Origin: JBLIDK01 sp047632595 | GTDB lineage: Bacteria; Bacteroidota; Bacteroidia; Sphingobacteriales; Sphingobacteriaceae | Direction: 5' to 3' | DNA length: 10,086 nt | Assembly: GCA_047632595.1 (NCBI GenBank) | Contig: JBLIDK010000063.1 | Span: 1 to 10,086, forward strand | Shown: positions 1 through 6,037 of the stretch, one piece after another | Layout: every line of letters starts with the position of its first letter | Numbering within the stretch: the first letter of the stretch is position 1 | The notes under the pieces: generated by a model | The model's input: the letters and a program-made list of their open reading frames with translations, nothing else | The model's database searches: none | Told to the model about the DNA's origin: nothing | Position numbers and translations under genes: made by a program

Positions 1-215
1 AATATTTCTTTTGCTTTTGATATAAAGGCAATGCCATCTTCGGTAGTTACAACGGGATGTTTAGAACGATCGAAAAGCTTAGTACCTAACTCTTGTTCCA
101 GTTTTTTAATCATCGCGCTAAGCGTAGCCTGAGTAATATTTCTACTCTCGGCCGCATCAGCAAAGTGCTTATATCGGTCTACTGCTATTACGTATTCTAA
201 CTGTTGGAAATTCAT
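1..215 (-). CDS. oxyR: OxyR-like LysR-family regulator, N-terminal 71 residues (partial)
   Basis: Reading leftward from the ATG at 215-213, an open frame runs to the window edge. It encodes a LysR-type N-terminus starting MNFQQLEYVIAVDRYKHF. Residues about 18-40 form the winged helix-turn-helix (FADAAESRNITQATLSAMIKKLE), followed by the wing segment ELGTKLFDRSKHPV. The phrases QQLEYVIAVD and LFDRSKHPV are typical of the OxyR branch. OxyR proteins sense hydrogen peroxide through a cysteine pair in the C-terminal domain and activate antioxidant genes; that domain lies outside the window, so the redox cysteines cannot be checked. The divergent ahpC and the ATAG/CTAT array between the two genes support the OxyR call. 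The start is the first residue of the conserved LysR alignment, so it is well placed. Alternative: another LysR regulator that controls ahpC. Confidence 0.85.
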   Translation of the reverse strand, partial: MNFQQLEYVIAVDRYKHFADAAESRNITQATLSAMIKKLEQELGTKLFDRSKHPVVTTEDGIAFISKAKEI

Positions 216-225
216 AGGTATAAAT

Positions 226-251
226 ATAGACAAAATCTATTAATAGTATAG
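226..251. promoter_or_regulatory. Probable OxyR binding site between oxyR and ahpC
   Basis: ATAG at 226-229, CTAT at 237-240 and ATAG at 248-251 are each separated by exactly 7 bases. This reproduces three of the four contacts of the classical OxyR tetramer site (ATAG-N7-CTAT-N7-ATAG-N7-CTAT). The fourth contact, expected at 259-262, reads AATT and does not match. The site ends about 34 bp before the ahpC -7 element, a sensible activator position. It also lies just upstream of the oxyR start, so it could serve autoregulation. That OxyR binds here is inferred from spacing and context. Confidence 0.6.
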
Positions 252-284
252 TCATTATAATTAAAATCTATGACTAATAAGCCG

Positions 285-292
285 TACTTTTG
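285..292 (+). promoter_or_regulatory. ahpC promoter -7 element
   Basis: TACTTTTG matches the Bacteroidota sigma-A -7 consensus TAnnTTTG at every fixed position, 30 bp before the ahpC ATG. No good TTTG -33 box is visible at the expected distance (about 262-268), which suits a promoter that depends on an activator such as OxyR. The leader that follows is A-rich with no Shine-Dalgarno sequence, normal for this phylum. Confidence 0.6.
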
Positions 293-322
293 ACGTAATT
301 AACAACACAAAATAATAATAAT

Positions 323-961
323 ATGTCAATAACAGGAAGAAAATTTCCCAATCTAAACATTCCAGCAATGAACGAAATGGGAGATACAATTAGCATTAAC
401 GTTTTTGAAGAAGCAACAAAGAACAACAAAAAAGTTCTTTTATTTTGGTACCCAAAAGACTTTACTTTTGTTTGCCCAACTGAGCTTCATGCATTTCAAG
501 CGGCTTTAGGTGAGTTTGAAAAAAGAAACACTATCGTAATTGGCGCTTCATGCGATACTGCAGAAGTACATTTTGCATGGTTAAACACTCCAAAAGACCA
601 AGGTGGTATTGAAGGTGTTACGTATAACATTCTTGCAGACAGCAACAGAAACCTTAGTGAGCTTTTAGATATTTTAGATGTAAACGAATATGTATACAAC
701 GAAGATTTAAACGCTGAACTTAAAATTGGTGATAACGTTACTTACAGAGCAACTTATCTTATCGATGAAAAAGGAGTTGTTTTTCATGAAGGTGTTAACC
801 ACATGCCAGTTGGAAGAAATGTAAATGAGTTTTTAAGACTTATTGATGCTTATACTCATGTTCAAACACATGGTGAAGTATGTCCAGCTAACTGGGAAGA
901 AGGAAAAACTGCAATGAATGCAAATAGAAAAGGTACAGCTGAATACTTAGCAGCTAACTAA
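323..961 (+). CDS. ahpC: Alkyl hydroperoxide reductase AhpC, typical 2-Cys peroxiredoxin
   Basis: This 212-residue cytosolic peroxiredoxin reduces hydrogen peroxide and organic hydroperoxides to water or alcohols. The active-site block is WYPKDFTFVCPTE with peroxidatic Cys51, flanked by Pro44 and Thr48. The likely supporting Arg is Arg142 in TYRATYLID. The resolving cysteine is Cys187 in GEVCPANW, so both cysteines of the typical 2-Cys mechanism are present. Length is normal. It is the first gene of an operon: a thioredoxin starts 11 bp after its stop and is the probable electron donor in place of AhpF, which is not in the window. The ATG at 323 follows an A-rich leader and matches the usual family N-terminus. 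The loop motif reads GGIEG rather than the canonical GGLG linked to sensitivity to over-oxidation. Confidence 0.97.
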   Translation: MSITGRKFPNLNIPAMNEMGDTISINVFEEATKNNKKVLLFWYPKDFTFVCPTELHAFQAALGEFEKRNTIVIGASCDTAEVHFAWLNTPKDQGGIEGVTYNILADSNRNLSELLDILDVNEYVYNEDLNAELKIGDNVTYRATYLIDEKGVVFHEGVNHMPVGRNVNEFLRLIDAYTHVQTHGEVCPANWEEGKTAMNANRKGTAEYLAAN

Positions 962-972
962 AAATAAGAATT

Positions 973-1287
973 ATGTTTCAAGAAATAACAGACGATTCAT
1001 TGGCAAATTTTGTAAGTGAAAACGACATAGTTTTGGTTCAATTTTCTGCCGGATGGTGTGGTAATTGCCGCATTATGAAGCCAAAATTCAAAAAGATGGC
1101 TTCTGATAAGGATTCTATTCCATTTTTAATGGTGGATGCAGAGAAAAACCCAAACTCAAGAGCTTTGGCTAACGTAGATAACCTACCAACGTTTGCTGCA
1201 TTTAAGAATGGCGAGTTATTGAAACAAATTCAAACAAATAAAACTGAATTATTAAAAGAGTTTGTAGATGAAATTACCTCTAATTAA
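973..1287 (+). CDS. Thioredoxin-family protein with CGNC active site
   Basis: The 104-residue product is a single thioredoxin domain without signal peptide, so cytosolic. The active site is WCGNC (Cys29 and Cys32), with Asn in place of the Pro of the standard CGPC. The cis-proline loop is at LPTF (Pro72). The conserved Asp of the second strand region appears in MVDAEKNP (residues 53-60). Placed 11 bp after ahpC and followed by an overlapping small gene, it most likely delivers electrons to the AhpC disulfide, taking the role that AhpF plays in enterobacteria; this is an inference from linkage. The Asn between the cysteines should change redox potential compared with classical TrxA, so this is probably a dedicated peroxiredoxin partner and not the general thioredoxin. 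Alternative: a monothiol or scaffolding role, less likely because both cysteines are present. Confidence 0.92.
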   Translation: MFQEITDDSLANFVSENDIVLVQFSAGWCGNCRIMKPKFKKMASDKDSIPFLMVDAEKNPNSRALANVDNLPTFAAFKNGELLKQIQTNKTELLKEFVDEITSN

Positions 1288-1528
1288 GCATATTAACCAG
1301 TTCATTGCCGAACATGATGTAGATTACATTGTGGAGGCTGTTGAAGTTTTAGAAAACCTTACAGAAAGCGATTCAATTAAAGAGGAGGAGCTAGATGTTA
1401 TTGGGGAACTAATTTCAAACCTTTATGGAGCAATGGAAGTGCAAAAGCTTATGAAAGAGGAAGGTCATTCTGAAAAACAAGCACTTAATTTATTTATGAA
1501 AAGGGTCATGGGCTCAATTGATAAATAA
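1268..1528 (+). CDS. Small acidic protein of unknown function, third gene of ahpC operon
   Basis: This encodes 86 residues with no signal peptide, membrane segment or cysteine. It is rich in Glu/Asp and predicted helical, with a middle segment EEELDVIGELISNLYGAMEVQKLMKEEG and the ending MKRVMGSIDK. The ATG lies inside the thioredoxin gene, giving a 20-bp overlap in another frame, which suggests translational coupling. I recall similar short proteins following ahpC and thioredoxin in Flavobacteria, possibly an annotated domain of unknown function, but I cannot confirm a family number. No enzymatic motif is visible. Given its position, a role as an accessory or adaptor to the AhpC-thioredoxin pair is plausible but unproven. 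That it is a real gene is supported by the tight coupling and the terminator right after its stop. Confidence 0.85.
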   Translation: MKLPLIKHINQFIAEHDVDYIVEAVEVLENLTESDSIKEEELDVIGELISNLYGAMEVQKLMKEEGHSEKQALNLFMKRVMGSIDK

Positions 1529-1544
1529 AACTCAGTGATAACTT

Positions 1545-1576
1545 AAAAGCGGAATACTAAGTGTTCCGCTTTTTTT
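1545..1576 (+). terminator. Rho-independent terminator of the ahpC operon
   Basis: AAAAGCGGAATAC (1545-1557) pairs with GTGTTCCGCTTTT (1561-1573) around a TAA loop, giving a 13-bp stem with one G-T wobble. A T run to 1576 follows. It begins 16 bp after the stop of the small third gene. The A run on the left arm could make it work weakly in the other direction, but no gene converges on it. Confidence 0.92.
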
Positions 1577-1608
1577 GTTTTAAAACAGTTTATTGAAGAA
1601 TTTTTAGG

Positions 1609-1616
1609 CAATTTTG
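1609..1616 (+). promoter_or_regulatory. Possible -7 element for the M16 peptidase pair
   Basis: CAATTTTG agrees with TAnnTTTG except at the first base and lies 18 bp before the GTG start of the first peptidase gene. No convincing TTTG -33 box is seen. A promoter is expected here because a strong terminator sits just upstream, but this exact assignment is weak. Confidence 0.3.
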
Positions 1617-1634
1617 AACATATTCTAGAAAATA

Positions 1635-2879
1635 GTGATAACATTTAAAAAAACCATCCTTTCCAACGGACTTCGAGTACTAGTTCATGAAGATCATAGC
1701 ACGCCAATGGCAGTGCTTAATGTCATGTATGACGTAGGAGCCCGTGACGAAAATCCTGATAAAACAGGCTTTGCTCATCTTTTCGAACACTTAATGTTTG
1801 GAGGTTCTGTAAACATTCCTGATTTTGACACAGCCTTAGAGCAAGTTGGGGGAGAGAACAATGCTTTCACTTCAAACGATATTACCAACTACTACATTCA
1901 GCTGCCAGCAACTAACTTAGAAACAGCTTTTTGGTTAGAATCAGACAGAATGCTAAATCTTGCATTTAGTGAAAAAAGTCTTGAAGTTCAACGTAATGTG
2001 GTTTGTGAAGAGTTCAAACAGCGCTATATCAATCAGCCTTACGGCGATGTATGGCAACATTTACTCCCTTTAATCTATAAAGTTCATCCATATAGATGGT
2101 CAACAATAGGTAAGGAGTTAGCCCATATAGAAAATGCAACAATGGATGATGTAAGAGCATTTTTCAAAAAGCATTACAATCCTCAAAACGCTATTCTTGT
2201 TGTTTCCGGAAACGTATCCAACCAAGAAGTGCTGAAATTGGCAAAGAAATACTTTGAACCCATTCCAAAAGGCGAAAAATATCTTAGAAGCTTGCCTCAA
2301 GAGCCACTTCAAGTTGAAAAACGTGAACTTCATGTGGATTCAGACGTACCCCAAGATGCAATTTACAAGGCTTACACAATGCCGGATAAATTATCACCTG
2401 ATTATTACACATGCGACCTATTAAGCGACATTTTATCTAACGGTAAATCAAGTAGACTGTATTCATCTTTAGTTAGAGATAAGCAAATATTTTCAGAGCT
2501 AAACGCTTATGTTATGGGTAGTATAGACCCAGGTTTATTGGTGATTTCTGGTAAACCAATGTCACATATTAGTTTAGCTGAAGCTGATGCCGCAATTGAA
2601 GCAGAAATTGCTAATCTAATTGCAAATCCCATTACTGAGAATGAGCTTGAAAAAGTCTTAAACAAAGTAGAATCAACTCACGTTTTTGAAAACATGGAAC
2701 TGCTAAATAAGTCGATAAATTTAGCTTTTGCAGAACTGTTAGGTGATGCGAACCTTGCTAATCAAGAAATTGAAAAGTACCGTGCAGTTGAAGTTGAACA
2801 AATAAATACAATGGCTTATAATCTTTTTAGAGATACCAATTCAAGTACTCTTTTCTATCACAAGAAAAACAATAACTAA
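1635..2879 (+). CDS. M16-family zinc peptidase, catalytic (HxxEH) subunit
   Basis: The 414-residue M16B-type metallopeptidase carries the inverted zinc motif HLFEH at residues 48-52 (His48, Glu51 catalytic, His52). The distal zinc ligand is probably Glu125 in NVVCEEF. The N-terminal half is the catalytic domain. The C-terminal half (about 185-414) is the structural repeat, with GKSSRLYSSLVRDKQIFS at 270-287, where the Tyr that normally follows the Arg is replaced by Ser. No signal peptide is seen, so it is probably cytoplasmic. The start is GTG: an in-frame TAG at 1626-1628 excludes an upstream start, and the next ATG (residue 25) would cut into the first conserved strand. A second M16 gene follows after 2 bp. 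Known heteromeric M16 enzymes degrade unfolded segments or peptides; the substrate here is unknown. Confidence 0.93.
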   Translation: MITFKKTILSNGLRVLVHEDHSTPMAVLNVMYDVGARDENPDKTGFAHLFEHLMFGGSVNIPDFDTALEQVGGENNAFTSNDITNYYIQLPATNLETAFWLESDRMLNLAFSEKSLEVQRNVVCEEFKQRYINQPYGDVWQHLLPLIYKVHPYRWSTIGKELAHIENATMDDVRAFFKKHYNPQNAILVVSGNVSNQEVLKLAKKYFEPIPKGEKYLRSLPQEPLQVEKRELHVDSDVPQDAIYKAYTMPDKLSPDYYTCDLLSDILSNGKSSRLYSSLVRDKQIFSELNAYVMGSIDPGLLVISGKPMSHISLAEADAAIEAEIANLIANPITENELEKVLNKVESTHVFENMELLNKSINLAFAELLGDANLANQEIEKYRAVEVEQINTMAYNLFRDTNSSTLFYHKKNNN

Positions 2880-2881
2880 TT

Positions 2882-4168
2882 ATGATTTTGGATAGAACAC
2901 AAGCACCTGCATTTAACAAACCAGTTAAAATAAAGCATTTAATTCCCGAAAAGTCGCAGTTTGACAATGGTTTAAACGTTTATTCATTTTCTGGTGGAGT
3001 AGATGAGGTATTAAAAATTGAATTGCACTTCCCGTACGGTGGTTCAACTAATGCCCAAAATAAATTAGTGCCAAAAGTTGCGTTAAATATTATGCAAGAG
3101 GGCACTAGTTCATATACGGCCAATGAAATTTCAGAAATTTTTGATTTCTATGGAGCATGGTATAGTGTTCAATCTTTTGTGGACTACTGTAGCATTTCAC
3201 TTTATGCATTACCTAAATTTTTAGATAAGGTTTTACCAGTGTTTAAATCACTATTAACTGAGGCTGTATTTACAGAAGAGAGTATTAGTAGATATATAGC
3301 AATAAGTAAGCAAAAGTTAGAAGTAAATCTGGAAACACCCGCCTTTACGTCCAAAAACATGCTAAAAGAGATGATTTACGGGCGAGAACATACCTATGGC
3401 TATCATCCTTACCTTTTAGACTTTGATACGTTTACTAAAGAAGACCTGCTTTCATTTTATAATTCGCAGTTAAATCCAATGGGAGCAAATCTTTTGGTTA
3501 GTGGGCAAATTACTAATGACATTACAAAGTTGGTTGACTCCTTTTTGGGAAAAGACAATTGGGGGAAAATAAATCCTGTTAGTTTAAATCAATCACCAAT
3601 TGTTAATGCGGCTGACAAGCAGCGAGTAATTGTTAAAGCTGATGCTGTACAATCAGCAATTTCAATTGGAGCTCCCAGTATTAATAGAATGCATAAGGAT
3701 TATGGCGATTTACGTGTTCTTTTAACTGCATTTGGTGGTTATTTTGGCTCAAGACTAATGAAAAATATTCGCGAAGACAAAGGCTATACCTATGGTATTT
3801 ATGCTGGTTTAGTACCGCATGTAAATGGAGCAAATATTTCAATTAGCTCTGAAGTAGGTGTAGATGTTACTCAAAACACCATTAATGAAATAAGCTTTGA
3901 AGCCGAGCGTTTACAGAATGAGCTAATTCCCGCACAAGAGCTTGAAATGGTAAAGCAATATATGTGTGGAATGATGATGGGCAGCATTGAAAACATCTTT
4001 TCGCATGCTGATAAGTACAAAATACTTTTAGCATATGATTTAGATGAAAACTATTATGATGACTATTTCGACATGGTAGTGGATGCAGATGCACAAACAT
4101 TAAGAGACTTAGCTGGTAAATACTTAAATTTGCACGCTTATTACGAAGTGGTTGTAGGTAAAAAATAA
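2882..4168 (+). CDS. M16-family peptidase partner subunit lacking the zinc motif
   Basis: This 428-residue M16 homologue begins 2 bp after the catalytic subunit gene. Where the active subunit has HxxEH, this one reads VALNIMQEG (about 66-74), so it cannot bind zinc the usual way. It keeps the C-domain signature GSRLMKNIREDKGYTYGIY (residues 289-307), with Arg291/Arg297 and Tyr302/Tyr304, the Arg/Tyr motif that non-catalytic M16 subunits supply to a partner's active site. This is complementary to the upstream protein, which has the zinc site but lacks the Tyr. The pair thus resembles mitochondrial processing peptidase and bacterial two-gene M16B enzymes, and probably forms one heteromeric peptidase. 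No signal peptide is visible. The T9SS gene downstream starts after only 13 bp and may be co-transcribed, without evident functional link. Confidence 0.92.
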   Translation: MILDRTQAPAFNKPVKIKHLIPEKSQFDNGLNVYSFSGGVDEVLKIELHFPYGGSTNAQNKLVPKVALNIMQEGTSSYTANEISEIFDFYGAWYSVQSFVDYCSISLYALPKFLDKVLPVFKSLLTEAVFTEESISRYIAISKQKLEVNLETPAFTSKNMLKEMIYGREHTYGYHPYLLDFDTFTKEDLLSFYNSQLNPMGANLLVSGQITNDITKLVDSFLGKDNWGKINPVSLNQSPIVNAADKQRVIVKADAVQSAISIGAPSINRMHKDYGDLRVLLTAFGGYFGSRLMKNIREDKGYTYGIYAGLVPHVNGANISISSEVGVDVTQNTINEISFEAERLQNELIPAQELEMVKQYMCGMMMGSIENIFSHADKYKILLAYDLDENYYDDYFDMVVDADAQTLRDLAGKYLNLHAYYEVVVGKK

Positions 4169-4181
4169 TTGAAGAGTATTA

Positions 4182-5654
4182 ATGAGACCATTAATTATAT
4201 TATTGTCGTTTTTAAGTTTGGTATCGATTAACCTTCGAGCTCAAATTGCTGCGCCTATTATTAGTAGTGTTTCAGTAAATACATTAGATCAGGCAACTAT
4301 TTCCTGGAATACGAACTCAGACCCACTAGTAATAGGGTACATTATATATAAGGTAAGTGGTGGACAAAATTTAGTGATTGATACTGTCTTTGGACACAAT
4401 ACAACTACCTATACCAACACCTTAACAGCACCGGGTATTGCTAGTGAAGCAGGCATAAAATCTGAAAACTACAGAGTGGCTGCCAGCTACTTAAATGGCA
4501 TAAATGATTCGCCTTTTAGCTTAGAACACCGAACCATATTTATGCAATATGAACTAGACTCCTGTTCTGGTGATTTGTCGGTTGAATGGAACTCTTACCA
4601 AAACTGGCCATTTGGAGTTGATAAGTATGAACTAGTTCTAGTGGAAAATGGCGCCACTACAATGAGAATTAACATAAATAAAAGCGACACTACTTATTTT
4701 TTCCAAGGTCTAAATGCTTTAAGTGATTACAATATATCTATGGAAGCTTCAAATTCTAACGGAGATCAGAGTGTTTCAAATGCGAAAATTTTCACAGCAA
4801 ACTTTATAGCATTACCCAATATTGTTTATTTAAGTGGAATAAAAGTTATTGATGAAACCACTGCTGAATTGAAGTGGTATACCAATTTTGTAGCCAATAC
4901 TTTAACTCACGAAATTCGCCATTTCAAAGATGGAGTTTTTCAAAGCTCCAAAACAATTTCTACGACTGGAGATAGTGTTTATAGGTATGTTTTTGATGGT
5001 TTGTCTATTCTTGAAGAAGTGATAAATGAATTTGAAATACGTATTACTAATTCTTGTCAATTATCTGATAAAATCTCAAATAGATTTGCAGTGGTAAGAC
5101 TTGAAATAACGGAGATTGGTAATAGTACAATGGTAGATTTAAATGCCAACTTAGTTTTGAGCGATAGACAAGTCTTGAATTCTACATTCGATTTATATCA
5201 AATAGACTTTAATGGACTATTCTATAAAGAATCAGCTTCAATAGCACAATTTAACAATTTCGATGCTAACGGTTGTAAAGCCTGTTTTTATTTAGTTGCA
5301 TTGTCAGAAAACTTAAACCAATTTGGAGAAACAGATACAAGCATTTCAAACCAAGTGTGCGTTAATAACTGTGAGAAATACCCCGTTAACGGATTTTTAC
5401 CAGGTAGTGATAAGTATCCAATATTTAATCCAGCTTCCTTTTATAAGGATACCTATCAAACCCAGCTTAGAATTTACAATCGTTTTGGTCAAGAAATATT
5501 TTTCTCAGATAATTCAGAAATTGGTTGGAAAGGAAACATTCAAAACAGTGCTAATCCTGCAATTCAAGGAGTTTATGTGTACCATTTAAACCTCGAAAAC
5601 AAATTTACTGGAGAAACTTCTTCCCTTGGAGGTACTGTAAGCCTTTTCCGTTAA
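4182..5654 (+). CDS. Secreted fibronectin-III-like protein with T9SS type B sorting domain
   Basis: The 490-residue protein has a Sec signal peptide (residues 1 to about 20, MRPLIILLSFLSLVSINLRA). Three beta-sandwich segments resembling fibronectin type III follow at about 23-118, 119-207 and 212-305, then a fourth less clear one to about 398 that contains a CKAC pair and a VCVNNC motif. The C-terminus (about 403-490) is a gliding-motility-associated, type B T9SS domain. Its signs are NGFLPGSDKYPIFNP, then LRIYNRFGQEIFFS, GWKG, GVYVYHLN and the terminal GTVSLFR. The protein is therefore probably exported through the outer membrane and held at or released from the cell surface. The usual NGDGxND stretch of the type B domain is shortened here. 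No catalytic domain is seen; adhesion or a matrix role is a guess from the FN3 content. Confidence 0.88.
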   Translation: MRPLIILLSFLSLVSINLRAQIAAPIISSVSVNTLDQATISWNTNSDPLVIGYIIYKVSGGQNLVIDTVFGHNTTTYTNTLTAPGIASEAGIKSENYRVAASYLNGINDSPFSLEHRTIFMQYELDSCSGDLSVEWNSYQNWPFGVDKYELVLVENGATTMRININKSDTTYFFQGLNALSDYNISMEASNSNGDQSVSNAKIFTANFIALPNIVYLSGIKVIDETTAELKWYTNFVANTLTHEIRHFKDGVFQSSKTISTTGDSVYRYVFDGLSILEEVINEFEIRITNSCQLSDKISNRFAVVRLEITEIGNSTMVDLNANLVLSDRQVLNSTFDLYQIDFNGLFYKESASIAQFNNFDANGCKACFYLVALSENLNQFGETDTSISNQVCVNNCEKYPVNGFLPGSDKYPIFNPASFYKDTYQTQLRIYNRFGQEIFFSDNSEIGWKGNIQNSANPAIQGVYVYHLNLENKFTGETSSLGGTVSLFR

Positions 5655-5689
5655 AATCTTTTAATTATCTTGTATCTTAATTCAAAACA

Positions 5690-5963
5690 ATGAGTTTAAA
5701 CAAGGCAACATTTGATTACAAGGCTCCTTCAAGTCTTGATAAAAAAGAAATTGAAAAAAAAACCAAAGAATTAAGAAAACAACTAGTTGAAATTCAGGCA
5801 TAACCCAAAAGACATGGAAACGAATTAGAATCATGATACTTTTATGGGAATTTATGAGCTCTTGGATGAAAAATGCTAAAAAAATGTAGTATGTCACCAT
5901 GTTCCTGCGGATGACAAATGATATAGGAACTACTTCATTGCAAAACTCTTGTTGATGTTTTGA
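5690..5963 (+). pseudogene. Relic of a PPK2-type polyphosphate kinase with core deleted
   Basis: The ATG at 5690 opens a 37-codon frame whose residues about 12-34 (APSSLDKKEIEKKT, ELRKQLVEIQ) resemble the N-terminal helix of PPK2 kinases, just before their P-loop. It stops at 5801-5803. From 5802 in the +1 frame the reading matches the PPK2 C-terminus: DTFMGIYELLDEKC (5835-5876), then KNVVCHHVPADDK (5880-5918), a TGA where Trp is expected, and YRNYFIAKLLL (5922-5954). Typical PPK2 ends carry PWHxVPADDKWYRNY, so Trp has become Cys in one place and a stop in another. Additional stops lie at 5826 and 5877. The P-loop (GMDxSGKDG) and the Walker B region are missing, an estimated loss of more than 150 codons. 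It cannot encode an active kinase. The family call rests on remembered motifs and needs a translated search. Confidence 0.72.
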
Positions 5964-5973
5964 GCAATAATAG

Positions 5974-6006
5974 TTTATAATCATATTACTTAATTTCGTA
6001 TATTTG
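5974..6006 (+). promoter_or_regulatory. Promoter of the P-domain protein gene
   Basis: TATATTTG at 5999-6006 is a perfect TAnnTTTG -7 element. TTTA at 5974-5977 matches the -33 TTTG in three of four bases with a 21-bp spacer, within the accepted range. Transcription would begin near 6012, giving a leader of about 25 nt before the ATG at 6038. Confidence 0.65.
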
Positions 6007-6037
6007 ACTTTATTCCTAAAATTAACTCTATTTAAAA

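Noticed and set aside
4169..4181. Promoter between the M16 partner gene and the T9SS cargo gene
   Set aside because: The gap is only 13 bp with no element inside; co-transcription or a promoter within the upstream gene is more likely.
5323..5589. 88-codon frame inside the type B cargo gene
   Set aside because: It overlaps the conserved sorting domain in another frame and shows no protein-like motif.
5651..5664. TTAAAA/TTTTAA repeat as terminator of the type B cargo gene
   Set aside because: The stem is short, purely A-T, has almost no loop and includes the stop codon; not a credible terminator.
5682..5984. 100-codon open frame on the minus strand
   Set aside because: It overlaps the plus-strand PPK2 relic, has no recognisable motif, and is explained as a shadow of that decayed gene.
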